This document shows, piece after piece, positions 1 through 7,333 of a stretch of DNA of 64,000 bases; position 1 is the stretch's first letter, and the number at the start of each line of letters is the position of its first letter. Source of the stretch: JANXZS01 sp963797255 (GTDB lineage Bacteria > Acidobacteriota > Terriglobia > Terriglobales > Acidobacteriaceae); contig CAWCOV010000036.1 of NCBI GenBank assembly GCA_963797255.1, forward strand, positions 1 to 64,000. Direction: 5' to 3'. Both the position numbers and the translations under genes were made by a program. The notes beneath the pieces are model-generated. The model was not told where the DNA came from. It did no database searches and worked only from the letters and a program-made list of their open reading frames with translations.

Positions 1-58
1 AACTTCTTTTCTGTCTTGTGTCGCGATATTATGACTTGTCCCGAACTCAACGAAACTC

Positions 59-2839
59 ATGAACTTTCGGCCCTGCACGTCGTGCCTGATTTTGCTCGTA
101 GCGACCGGAGTCGCGTTTGGACAGGCTAGCTCGCAGCCGTGCGGACCACCACCTGTCATCCTCCAATCCACGCAGCCAAACATCTTCAGCGAGCAACAGG
201 AGTTGTGGCTCGGCGATGCAATGGCAGATCTGATCGAGAGCAGATTTCGCCCGATAAAAAATGAAGCTCTGAATGCTTACTTGGACACCATTTCCAATCG
301 ATTGCTGTCGGGAATGCCACCTGCAAAAACTCATTTTCGTCTGATGCTGGTCGAGTCGTCGGAGATAAACGGCTTTAGCCTTGCGGGCGGCCGGGTATAC
401 CTGACGCGCAAGCTTGTTGCCAACTCCCAGAATGAGGATGAAGTAGCCGGTGTGGTTGCGCATGAGATGGGTCACATTCTCACTCACCAATTTGCCTTCG
501 AGACGACCGCGAATCTGCGGAGACTCCTTGGAGTAACCAGCGTTGGAGACAAGGCTGATATCTACGCCAAGTTTCAAAGGCTGGTAGAGGCCGAGGAGCG
601 TGACAAGCACACTCCCGAACTGGACACAGATGAGAAGCAGGATGAAGCAGACCGGGTGGGTGTATACGCTCTCGCAGCTGCTGGTTATCGGCCGCAGGCT
701 TACGCGGATCTTTGGGATCGCTCATTTTTTGTTGGAGGAAAAACAGGAAGCCGCTTCTCCGATATCTTTGGCGCCACCAAGCCAAATCAGAAGAGGCTGC
801 GTCAAATGCAAAAGCTGCTCGCGGAGCTTCCACCTGGATGCGGCGCTGCGACAGCCAAAAACAGTGCGGCTTTCCAGCGATGGCATGACGACGTCGTTGC
901 TAACCAGCCAGTCAAAGACGAGTCTCCCGCCAAGAGCACCGCCGTCGTGCAATTGACTCCGCCCTTACGCCTGGACGTTGACCGTCTTCGATTCAGCCGC
1001 GACGGGAAAAATATTTTGGCGCAGGATGAAAGCTCAATCTTCGTCTTATCGACAGAACCGTTCAAGACGTTGTTTCGAGTCTCCGCGGAAGGCGCTTTGC
1101 CCGCCGAGTTCAGCCCGGATTCACAACAGTTAAACTTCAGCACGCCCGGCCTTCATGTTGAGCAATGGAGCGTGCCACAACAAAAGCTGATCGCCGCTCA
1201 TGAAGTCGTGGCTCCTCACACGTGTTTGCAGTCTGTTCTTTCTCCGGATGGCCGAACGATTCTTTGTGTGATGTGGAGTGGGGATGTTGGATCGGATTTG
1301 AAACTAAGCCTCTTGGACGTTGATACAGATCGAGCAGTATACGAGCATAAATCCTGGTTCCAGCCGTCGCTCTACTTATCCTTTTTGCTGATCTTAAGCG
1401 AGGGTTCCGATATTTCGGATCGTGTATTTCCATACAGCTTCTCAGCCGACGGCAACACTATTTTGTTTGGACCAGGACAGTCGAAGCTGGCCTATAACCT
1501 GAAGACGAGGACACCTATCAATCTATCGAACTCGCTGCAGATGACCGTTTCCGGGGCATATGCCTTCGAAGGTAGCGATAAGTTAGTGGGCATCAGTTCG
1601 ATGGGCTCCCAGTCAGGAATTTTTAGCTTTCCTGATGGCAAGAGACTGGCAAAGACCAATCTGTATACCTCCAACATGGAATCCGTGTCGGCGGGAGATG
1701 TTGTGCTTGTCCGCGACTTGAAGGACTACGCAGTGGGAGTGGCAAACCTGAACACTGGCAAATTGCTGATGACATCCAAGGTTCCAGCTCTCGATATGTT
1801 CAATGAATCTTTCGTCACCGAGAATCCGGACGGTTCACTGCTGCTGGCAAAGGCTGTCGACAACCAGGCCACTGCCGCCCAGCGCCTTATGTTGCCGCTT
1901 AGTCCCTTAGGCGACACAAACACTGCGGAGCTCTCGCCGGATGGAAGATACCTGGCTTACTCCTCACGTACCCGAGGTGCAATATGGGACTTGACTACAG
2001 GACAACAGGTCTTTCTTGCGCGTGGATTCCGCCATGCCTTTTGGACGACAGACAACACGATATTGGCTGAATTTCGAGAATTCATGAAAGACGATCCGAT
2101 CGTCGGCGAAATGACAATGTCTCCGAAGGCAGCCAAAGCGCTTCCTTATAAGTTGGAGAAGACCGCCCACTTGGAAAGTGGCCACCTGCTGGAGTGGAAG
2201 TCTGAGGGCAAAAAGACTTGGCAGTTGGTCGTACACAATCCTGTCGACAATTCCATTCTGTGGAATCGAACATTTAGTGAGAAGCCGGAATACATCACAA
2301 ACCCTACTCGCGATAGCCTGCTTTTCATCCATTCATTATCGTCGGCGGATGCAAAGGAGGAACTTCGCCAGAACCAGGCTTTGAGAGGACAAGCGAACGC
2401 GCTGAAGTACAAAGAGGAGGGCCTCCTGATTGTGGTTGTGAATGCCGCGAATGGAACGACTTTAAAACAAGCGGTTGTCGAGGCGCCCGCACATCACTCT
2501 CAAAGGTATGCGTTGATCATGGCTGGAGACCTCTTCTACTTGAGTGAGACGAGCAATCGCACTTACGTCTACTCCGCAACAACCGGACTGCAGCTTCGCG
2601 AGATGTTTGGTGAAGTAGTTGCATCGGATGCTGTCTTCGAAACAATTTGCACTGTAAATCGTCGGAACGAAGCAGTCGTCTACGATCGCACCGGCGTTGA
2701 ATTGCAGCATTTCAACCTGGAGCGCCCCGTCCGATTCGTCAGCTTTCAAAAGAGCGGTAAGGAGCTGCTTGTGTTAACAGCAGATCAGAAGGTGGCTCGC
2801 TTCGACCTGAATGGAGCAGTTGGTGTGAAAGCCAATTGA
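59..2839 (+). CDS. Secreted M48-family zinc metalloprotease with C-terminal beta-propeller-like region
   Basis: The 926-residue protein starts with a signal peptide (hydrophobic residues about 8-22, ending near GVAFGQA), so it probably acts in the periplasm or outside the cell. Residues about 45-225 form an M48 peptidase domain. HEMGH at 135-139 supplies the two zinc histidines and catalytic Glu, and the E in DEAD near 198 fits the third zinc ligand. This is the BepA/YfgC/Oma1 class, which degrades misfolded envelope proteins. From about residue 300 to the end there are repeated LSPDGR/FSADG-type strands typical of WD40/TolB-like propellers. I infer the propeller docks substrates or partners. 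BepA instead carries TPR repeats, so the architecture is unusual. No strong ribosome site precedes the ATG. It stands alone. Confidence 0.85.
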   Translation: MNFRPCTSCLILLVATGVAFGQASSQPCGPPPVILQSTQPNIFSEQQELWLGDAMADLIESRFRPIKNEALNAYLDTISNRLLSGMPPAKTHFRLMLVESSEINGFSLAGGRVYLTRKLVANSQNEDEVAGVVAHEMGHILTHQFAFETTANLRRLLGVTSVGDKADIYAKFQRLVEAEERDKHTPELDTDEKQDEADRVGVYALAAAGYRPQAYADLWDRSFFVGGKTGSRFSDIFGATKPNQKRLRQMQKLLAELPPGCGAATAKNSAAFQRWHDDVVANQPVKDESPAKSTAVVQLTPPLRLDVDRLRFSRDGKNILAQDESSIFVLSTEPFKTLFRVSAEGALPAEFSPDSQQLNFSTPGLHVEQWSVPQQKLIAAHEVVAPHTCLQSVLSPDGRTILCVMWSGDVGSDLKLSLLDVDTDRAVYEHKSWFQPSLYLSFLLILSEGSDISDRVFPYSFSADGNTILFGPGQSKLAYNLKTRTPINLSNSLQMTVSGAYAFEGSDKLVGISSMGSQSGIFSFPDGKRLAKTNLYTSNMESVSAGDVVLVRDLKDYAVGVANLNTGKLLMTSKVPALDMFNESFVTENPDGSLLLAKAVDNQATAAQRLMLPLSPLGDTNTAELSPDGRYLAYSSRTRGAIWDLTTGQQVFLARGFRHAFWTTDNTILAEFREFMKDDPIVGEMTMSPKAAKALPYKLEKTAHLESGHLLEWKSEGKKTWQLVVHNPVDNSILWNRTFSEKPEYITNPTRDSLLFIHSLSSADAKEELRQNQALRGQANALKYKEEGLLIVVVNAANGTTLKQAVVEAPAHHSQRYALIMAGDLFYLSETSNRTYVYSATTGLQLREMFGEVVASDAVFETICTVNRRNEAVVYDRTGVELQHFNLERPVRFVSFQKSGKELLVLTADQKVARFDLNGAVGVKAN

Positions 2840-2884
2840 ATCGCAGGCTGCGGGGCAAGAGTACGTGGAAGCGACTAACGCGCG

Positions 2885-2920
2885 GGTGGCCCATTCAAGC
2901 CTTCTGTTGGCTTGAGTGGG
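2885..2920. repeat. Intergenic hairpin repeat, GGGTGGCCC type
   Basis: Twelve-base arms at 2890-2901 and 2909-2920 (CCCATTCAAGCC against GGCTTGAGTGGG, one G-T pair) flank a 7-base loop. The lead-in GGGTGGCCC resembles that of the hairpins at 3.95-4.93 kb, so it is probably a diverged member of the same family. There is no T-tract, so a terminator role is unlikely. Confidence 0.6.
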
Positions 2921-3122
2921 GTAGTTCCGTTCGTTCTGCAACGGCGCCTTGAGTCGGTCTTGGCGCACCCATCATGGGTTGTGCGGCAAGTCGCAGGCAA
3001 AGGATTCACTGTCATCCTGAGCGCAGTGCGCTCGAACGATCTGCGGTTGCATCTAAGTCTTAGTCAATCAGGATACCCGTCTTTACCCCTGAACACAGAT
3101 GCCCATGAGGATCGGAGAAGCC

Positions 3123-3884
3123 ATGAGTAACGCAACCACCACCCCGGACATACCGCGCGATTTCACACTCCGTGGCCAGACAGTCGTTGTCATCGGCGGC
3201 AGTTCCGGCATTGGTCTTGAAACCGCCCGGCTCGCCCATGCTCAGGGAGCCGAAGTCATCCTCACCGCACGCAATGCCGAGCGGCTGCAAAGCGCCGCAA
3301 GCGAGTTCCATGCACTCCACACAGCAGCGTTCGATGCTACCGACTTCGCGCTCCTCGAAAAATTCTTCGACAACCTTCCCGCGCCCGTGGACCACGTCTT
3401 AGTTACCGGACCCGGCCCTTACTACGCTCCCCTCGCAGACTTCGATTTTGAGAAGGCGCGCCGCGGTATTGAGGCGCACCTCCTGTTGCCAATCCAACTC
3501 GCGCGCTGCGCTCAGAAAAAGGTTCGCCCGGGAGGAACCCTGCTCTTCATCGGCGGCACCGGCGGGCGGACAACAGCAAAGGGACTCGCCCTCGTCTCGG
3601 CCATCACCGCTGCTCTTCCCGCCCTCACCAAGGGCCTCGCGCTAGAGATCGCGCCCATCCGTGTCAACCTCATCGCCGCCGGATTCGTAGACACACCCTT
3701 GTCGGAAAAACTCCTCGGCAGCGAAATCGAAAACCGCCGCAATCAGCTACGCACAACCCTGCCCATCCAGCGCGTAGTTCAGTCGTCTGACGTAGCGAAG
3801 TTGGCCCTGCACATCATGGTCAATACCGCCTTAACCGGCGCCACCTACGACATCGACGGCGGACAACAACTCATCCCCGCCTAG
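3123..3884 (+). CDS. SDR-family protein lacking the classical catalytic Tyr/Lys
   Basis: The 253-residue protein has a Rossmann fold with the nucleotide-binding signature GGSSGIGLETA in its first 35 residues. Its C-terminal part is typical of short-chain dehydrogenases (VNLIAAGFVDTPL, then GATYDIDGGQQ). The YxxxK segment is replaced: where relatives read AYSASKAAL, this reads LVSAITAAL, so Tyr becomes Val and Lys becomes Thr. The usual catalytic Ser region reads FIGGTGG. I recall a divergent SDR subgroup with the same losses, so it may bind NAD(P)H without standard catalysis or use other residues. I chose the ATG at 3123 because GGAG lies at 3114-3117. An upstream in-frame ATG at 3099 has no such site. 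Substrate unknown. Confidence 0.8.
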   Translation: MSNATTTPDIPRDFTLRGQTVVVIGGSSGIGLETARLAHAQGAEVILTARNAERLQSAASEFHALHTAAFDATDFALLEKFFDNLPAPVDHVLVTGPGPYYAPLADFDFEKARRGIEAHLLLPIQLARCAQKKVRPGGTLLFIGGTGGRTTAKGLALVSAITAALPALTKGLALEIAPIRVNLIAAGFVDTPLSEKLLGSEIENRRNQLRTTLPIQRVVQSSDVAKLALHIMVNTALTGATYDIDGGQQLIPA

Positions 3885-3950
3885 CCGGAACACAAGTCCA
3901 CGTCGAAGCTAACTTGCTAACTCGCCCCCTTGAGAGTGGGCTAGGTAACC

Positions 3951-3982
3951 GGGTGCCCCACATCTCGCTTTTGAGATGTGGG
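3951..3982. repeat. Hairpin repeat, CCCACATCTC arm
   Basis: Perfect 10-base arms at 3957-3966 and 3973-3982 around the loop GCTTTT, introduced by GGGTGCC. First member of the cluster between the SDR and SYLF genes. Confidence 0.8.
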
Positions 3983-4080
3983 ATTCTACGAGAGCGCGCT
4001 CAACGATCCTGAGTCGCCGGGTGGCCATTCGTCCATTTCGAGGGCTACCTGGCGGGAGTGCTTCGCATTTGCGGATGGAA

Positions 4081-4302
4081 TCAGCTTAGGGGGAGAGTCA
4101 GGTTTTCTTGCTTCGGCGATGTTGCCTTCGGCGCGCGGCGAAAGGTTTCGTCGCGGCGGAAGAGGGGATACTGCGGCTGTCGGCCATCGAGTATCTGCTG
4201 CACGGTGAGGATTTGAATTCGGGGATAGTCTGTCCCGTCGGGTGCGCGGTAGAAACCTGCATCGGTGGCTTCGCGGCGGGTAGCCACGGTCCGAATGGCT
4301 GT
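4081..4302 (-). pseudogene. Remnant of a DNA methyltransferase C-terminus
   Basis: Reading the minus strand from about 4302 to the stop at 4081 gives about 73 residues, including DAGFYRAPDGTDYPRIQILT followed by a stretch like QQILDGRQPQYP and later FRRAP. I recognise this as the tail of site-specific DNA methyltransferases, where a GFY-x-YPRIQILT-x-LLxG segment precedes the end. No methylase core (DPPY or FxGxG) exists upstream. The open frame instead runs into the hairpin repeats, which do not code for this family. I therefore read it as a decayed 3' fragment of a former restriction-modification gene. The family call rests on memory of the motif. Confidence 0.5.
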
Positions 4303-4316
4303 CCCAACCCTGTTGA

Positions 4317-4351
4317 AGGTGCCCCCGGTCCCTAGCTTTTGGGGACCGGGG
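4317..4351. repeat. Hairpin repeat, CCCCGGTCCC arm
   Basis: Ten-base arms at 4323-4332 and 4342-4351 around a loop containing GCTTTT, followed by GATATCGAT. The frame and loop match the ATGTCTC type, but both arms have changed together. Confidence 0.8.
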
Positions 4352-4400
4352 ATATCGATACGATCACAGGTGGCCCAAATTCGAAATAGAACATCAATGC

Positions 4401-4431
4401 GGTGCCCCATGTCTCGCGTTTGAGACATGGG
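4401..4431. repeat. Hairpin repeat, CCCATGTCTC arm
   Basis: Perfect 10-base arms at 4406-4415 and 4422-4431 around GCGTTT, introduced by GGTGC and followed by GATAACGAT. Confidence 0.8.
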
Positions 4432-4446
4432 ATAACGATGATCGCC

Positions 4447-4481
4447 GGGTGCCCCCGGTCCCTCGCTATTGGGGACCGGGG
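4447..4481. repeat. Hairpin repeat, CCCCGGTCCC arm, second copy
   Basis: Perfect arms at 4453-4462 and 4472-4481, introduced by GGGTGC. It begins about 46 bases after the preceding unit, so three units (4401, 4447, 4491) sit in near-tandem. Confidence 0.8.
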
Positions 4482-4490
4482 ATACGATCG

Positions 4491-4522
4491 GGTGACTCAT
4501 GTCTCGCTTTTGAGATCCGGAA
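4491..4522. repeat. Degenerate hairpin repeat
   Basis: GGTGACTCATGTCTC, then GCTTTT and GAGATCCGG. The left arm is of the ATGTCTC type but the right arm has decayed, so only about five pairs remain. Reads as a dying copy. Confidence 0.6.
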
Positions 4523-4785
4523 TATTTGTACCAGGGCCCATGACAACCACAATCCGTTGTTCTGGGCAAACGTGAGAAGCGCCAAGTGCGGCAACGTGAT
4601 TATCGCGGGAGCAGTGGGGTCGATATTGCACGACAACTCGGCGAACCGACGAAAAACAGCTATTACGATGTAACAAAGAAAATCGACCCATCAGTTGGTG
4701 AATTCCCAATTCCCTTAGGTGGGAGACAGTGCGGGTGCAAAGGACAATAGATGTCCGTTCAGCGTTTCAAATAAGTAAGCAATCT

Positions 4786-4818
4786 GGGTGCCCCATGTCT
4801 CGCTTTTGAGACATGGGG
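4786..4818. repeat. Hairpin repeat, CCCCATGTCTC arm
   Basis: Perfect 11-base arms at 4791-4801 and 4808-4818 around GCTTTT, introduced by GGGTG. The longest intact stem in the cluster. Confidence 0.8.
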
Positions 4819-4901
4819 TCTTTCGATCAAGCCATGACAAGCCTGAATCGGTTATCCACAGCAAACGTGGTAAGCGGCATCGACGACAAGTGAAATTGGG
4901 C

Positions 4902-4933
4902 GGGTGCCCCCGGTCCCTATGTGGGGACCGGGG
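4902..4933. repeat. Hairpin repeat, CCCCGGTCCC arm, short-loop copy
   Basis: Perfect arms at 4908-4917 and 4924-4933 with a shortened loop (TATGTG), followed by GATATCAAT. Last unit of the cluster. Confidence 0.8.
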
Positions 4934-4975
4934 ATATCAATGCGGTCCACTGACTTGCCGACTCGTTGTTCCCGC

Positions 4976-5051
4976 TAACCGTCTTTTAAGCTGACCGCTC
5001 TTTAGCTGACCGCTTCTTAGCTAACCGGCCTTTAGCTAACCGCTTCTTCGC
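4976..5051. repeat. Five tandem 15-16 bp units
   Basis: Units start at 4976, 4992, 5007, 5022 and 5037 and follow T(A/G)ACCG, then a pyrimidine-rich stretch, then AGC (the last unit ends CGC). The array stops nine bases before the stop codon of the SYLF gene, so on the minus strand it forms the start of that gene's 3' untranslated region. No long hairpin is formed. Confidence 0.75.
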
Positions 5052-5060
5052 TGCACTTCC

Positions 5061-5759
5061 CTACTTCTTCTTCTCGGCCTGCGCTTCCACGAAGTACTTC
5101 GCAACGGTCCGGACGAACGGCTTCGCATTATCCGGAACCGCCACATCGCCTTTCAAAATCTCATCGGCGGTGAGCGACTTGCCATAGTAGGCCAGCGTGT
5201 CGTCTTCGCTCTGGCTGATCACCGAACCTGTAAGATCGATGCCCGCGAACAATCCTTTGCTCCGGGAATAGGTCAGCAACTCTGCCTTCATCTTCCAGTC
5301 CGTGGAAGCTTGTGAATTCCGCCCCACTGGGCCCGCCGCCGCAGCAACGTCGCCGCCCAGCTTCACCTTGTTCTTCAGCAAATCCTGAAATCCGCGATCG
5401 TTGACCGCCACCAGCACAAGATCAGTGGACTGGCCGCCTAGCTGGAAACCAAAGGATCCGCCAGTCATGTAGATAAGTGCCGGAGCGCTCCAGCCCTTGC
5501 CCGTGCGGCATGTCACCACTCCGCGCCCGTATTCTCCACCCACCAGGAACGCCGCCTTCTTCAAGCCGGGAATAACGCCCACGCAGGTCGCCATTTCCAT
5601 AATGTTCATGGGAATGGATTTGTCATTCGCCATCATGATCTGGTCCATGACCGTTTTGGAACTGATCAATCGTTGATCAATCGTCGACTTATCGCTCGTC
5701 GCATTCGCTGAAACCGTCAGCATGCCGGCGAGGCACAACATGGAAGCAAGCTTTTTCAT
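5061..5759 (-). CDS. Exported SYLF-domain (YSC84/DUF500) protein
   Basis: 232 residues with a signal peptide (MKKLASMLCLAGMLTVSANA). The rest matches the SYLF lipid-binding fold: IPGLKKAAFLVGGEYGRGVV, then SAPALIYMTGGSFGFQLGGQ, TDLVLVAVND, the Gly/Ala-rich VAAAAGPVGR, and SRSKGLFAGIDLTGSVI. Eukaryotic SYLF proteins bind phosphoinositides. Bacterial versions are periplasmic and their role is poorly known. The gene is transcribed alone: 510 bases separate it from dcd and the repeat island lies behind it. A 12-base palindrome (5819-5830) sits about 60 bases upstream of its start. Confidence 0.85.
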   Translation of the reverse strand: MKKLASMLCLAGMLTVSANATSDKSTIDQRLISSKTVMDQIMMANDKSIPMNIMEMATCVGVIPGLKKAAFLVGGEYGRGVVTCRTGKGWSAPALIYMTGGSFGFQLGGQSTDLVLVAVNDRGFQDLLKNKVKLGGDVAAAAGPVGRNSQASTDWKMKAELLTYSRSKGLFAGIDLTGSVISQSEDDTLAYYGKSLTADEILKGDVAVPDNAKPFVRTVAKYFVEAQAEKKK

Positions 5760-6268
5760 TCGTATTCTTTCCCCGGGCTTCTGCCTTGCGCACGGAAGTA
5801 ATGCTTTCCGAACTGCTGAAAGGCGCCTTTTCTGCGCATTTATTCAGCTTTCGAGCATGATTATCCCACGCACGCAAGGGTTCGCTGTTTTGTAGTCGGA
5901 TGCGGATTGTCTGATTTGGAATTGATCTGGTGATAAGGGAGGAAAAAAAGGGGGCTTGCCAAGAAGCGGATTACCGCTGCCGGGGAAGCCCCTTCCCCAG
6001 ATCTGCGTTGTTTCTGGTACTGTTGTACCCGCGTATCAGTAACCTCGCAATGACACGAAAGTACCATACGCAACTTTTTTTTTGGAGTCCTTCGGAGGCG
6101 CTCTTTCCGGCGACTAGTCCCCGTCTCCCGGATAGTCACCAGTACCACCTTGGGAGCGGACTGTCTGAGGCCAATCCTTCGATCCCAAGGTGATGCAAAT
6201 CACGCGTCAAAACATGTCAAATCGCGCTGTTTTTCGTACATAACTGCGCTCTTTGTATACACATCAAA
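5760..6268. other. Non-coding region upstream of the SYLF gene
   Basis: I find no credible gene here. Visible items: a perfect 12-base palindrome AAAGGCGCCTTT (5819-5830); a small hairpin GGTAC-TGTT-GTACC (6016-6029); nine T (6075-6083); and a perfect 10-base inverted repeat, CACCTTGGGA at 6146-6155 and TCCCAAGGTG at 6183-6192, separated by 27 bases. On the minus strand a TTGACA lies at 6215-6220 without a convincing -10. The inverted repeat could be a split operator or a dcd 3' structure; neither is established. Confidence 0.5.
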
Positions 6269-6823
6269 TTACAGCTTCGGCAGCACTATCCCCTTTTGAT
6301 TCTGGTATTTACCCTTGCGATCGGCATAGCTGATCTCGCAGGTCTCGTCCGACTGGAAGAACAGGATCTGACACAGTCCTTCGTCCGCGTAAATCTTAGC
6401 AGGCAAAGGAGTTGTGTTCGAAATCTCGAGCGTTACAAACCCCTCCCACTCAGGCTCAAACGGCGTCACATTCACAATAATTCCGCACCGCGCATACGTG
6501 GATTTCCCTACGCAAATCGTCAGGACATCGCGCGGAATTTTGAAGTATTCCACCGAGCGCGCAAGCGCAAACGAGTTAGGGGGAACAATAACGGAAGGTG
6601 CTTGAACACTGACGAAAGAGCGCTCATCGAAGTTTTTGGGATCGATAATTGCACTGTTTACGTTGGTGAAAATCTTGAACTCGTCCGACACCCGAAGGTC
6701 GTAACCATAAGAAGACAATCCGTAGGAGATTACCCCCTCACGCACCTGTTTTTCGCTGAATGGGCTAATCATTTCGTGCGTCAAAGCCTGTTCCCGTATC
6801 CAGCGGTCACTCTTAATCGACAT
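6269..6823 (-). CDS. dcd: dCTP deaminase
   Basis: 184 residues, normal length for the monofunctional enzyme that converts dCTP to dUTP and feeds dTMP synthesis. The active-site block GKSTYAR (Ser108, Arg112) and the catalytic Glu133 in EGFVTLEISN are present, as is the N-terminal SSYGYDLRV nucleotide-binding segment. The tail KYQNQKGIVLPKL corresponds to the KYRNQ segment that closes over the substrate. It is divergent to the HU gene; the two share about 190 bases of upstream DNA. Confidence 0.93.
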   Translation of the reverse strand: MSIKSDRWIREQALTHEMISPFSEKQVREGVISYGLSSYGYDLRVSDEFKIFTNVNSAIIDPKNFDERSFVSVQAPSVIVPPNSFALARSVEYFKIPRDVLTICVGKSTYARCGIIVNVTPFEPEWEGFVTLEISNTTPLPAKIYADEGLCQILFFQSDETCEISYADRKGKYQNQKGIVLPKL

Positions 6824-6854
6824 GGCTCTCCTAAATATTGCTAATTTTCATAGT

Positions 6855-6882
6855 GAGAAGGAAGGTATCCTTCTCGCTTTTT
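6855..6882 (+). terminator. Hairpin with T-tract in the dcd/HU intergenic region
   Basis: Eight-base perfect arms, GAGAAGGA (6855-6862) and TCCTTCTC (6868-6875), around AGGTA, followed by GC and five T (6878-6882). It looks like an intrinsic terminator on the plus strand. It lies about 30 bases into the DNA upstream of dcd and ahead of the HU promoter, so it may shield HU from upstream or antisense transcription. Confidence 0.5.
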
Positions 6883-6929
6883 CCAGCACATTCTCAAAGG
6901 ATACTGCATCTTACGAGCAGGATGGCGCG

Positions 6930-6958
6930 TTGACAATGTGGAGAAACTTCCCTAGCAT
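6930..6958 (+). promoter_or_regulatory. Sigma-70-type promoter for the HU gene
   Basis: TTGACA (6930-6935), 17-base spacer, TAGCAT (6953-6958). This predicts a start near 6965 and a leader of about 46 bases to the TTG at 7011. It argues against translation starts at 6822 or 6936, which lie upstream of or inside the promoter. Confidence 0.6.
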
Positions 6959-7010
6959 CAGCGCAGGTGGACGGATGCTTCGCCACGACATCCCGAATGA
7001 GGCGAATACG

Positions 7011-7310
7011 TTGATTAAACAAGACATAATCCATCATGTGATCGAAAGAACCGGACTTCCTCGCAACAAGGCGGAAGTAGCCGTGGACACCGTGTTTGAG
7101 AGCCTCAAGAAGGCCCTGGCATCGGGCGACCGCATAGAATTGCGCGGATTTGGGGTGTTCAATGTGCGCCCCCGCAAGACGGGTATTGGCCGCAATCCTC
7201 GCACCGGCGCGGAAGTAACGATTACCCCAGGTAAAGCAGTGCGCTTCAAACCGGGGAAAGAACTTCATCTGCTCGACGAGGAAAAGCCGGAAAGCAAGTC
7301 GGCTGACTAA
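7011..7310 (+). CDS. HU/IHF-family DNA-binding protein
   Basis: 99 residues. An alpha-helical dimerisation part (IKQDIIHHVIERTGLPRNKAEVAVDTVF) is followed by the family signature GDRIELRGFGVFNVRPRK, the arm and PGKAVRFKPGK. These proteins bend and compact DNA as dimers. The start is inferred: TTG at 7011 has GAGG at 6999-7002, lies just downstream of a good promoter and gives normal family length. An in-frame ATG at 6975 would add 12 residues and is the main alternative. The tail EEKPESKSAD is acidic. Whether it is HU or one chain of IHF cannot be told here. Confidence 0.85.
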   Translation: MIKQDIIHHVIERTGLPRNKAEVAVDTVFESLKKALASGDRIELRGFGVFNVRPRKTGIGRNPRTGAEVTITPGKAVRFKPGKELHLLDEEKPESKSAD

Positions 7311-7333
7311 CTCGATAACCGGGCCTGCACGTT

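Noticed and set aside
2987..3054. TCATCCTGAGCG-containing stretch resembling a common intergenic repeat
   Set aside because: Resembles a motif I recall from acidobacterial intergenic DNA, but only one copy is seen here, so it cannot be supported from this window.
3951..4933. CRISPR-like array
   Set aside because: The repeats are palindromes of differing sequence, spacing is irregular, there are no uniform spacers and no cas genes.
6822..7010. Long N-terminal extension of the HU gene
   Set aside because: It overlaps the dcd start, contains the probable promoter and has no similarity to HU; normal length begins near 7011.
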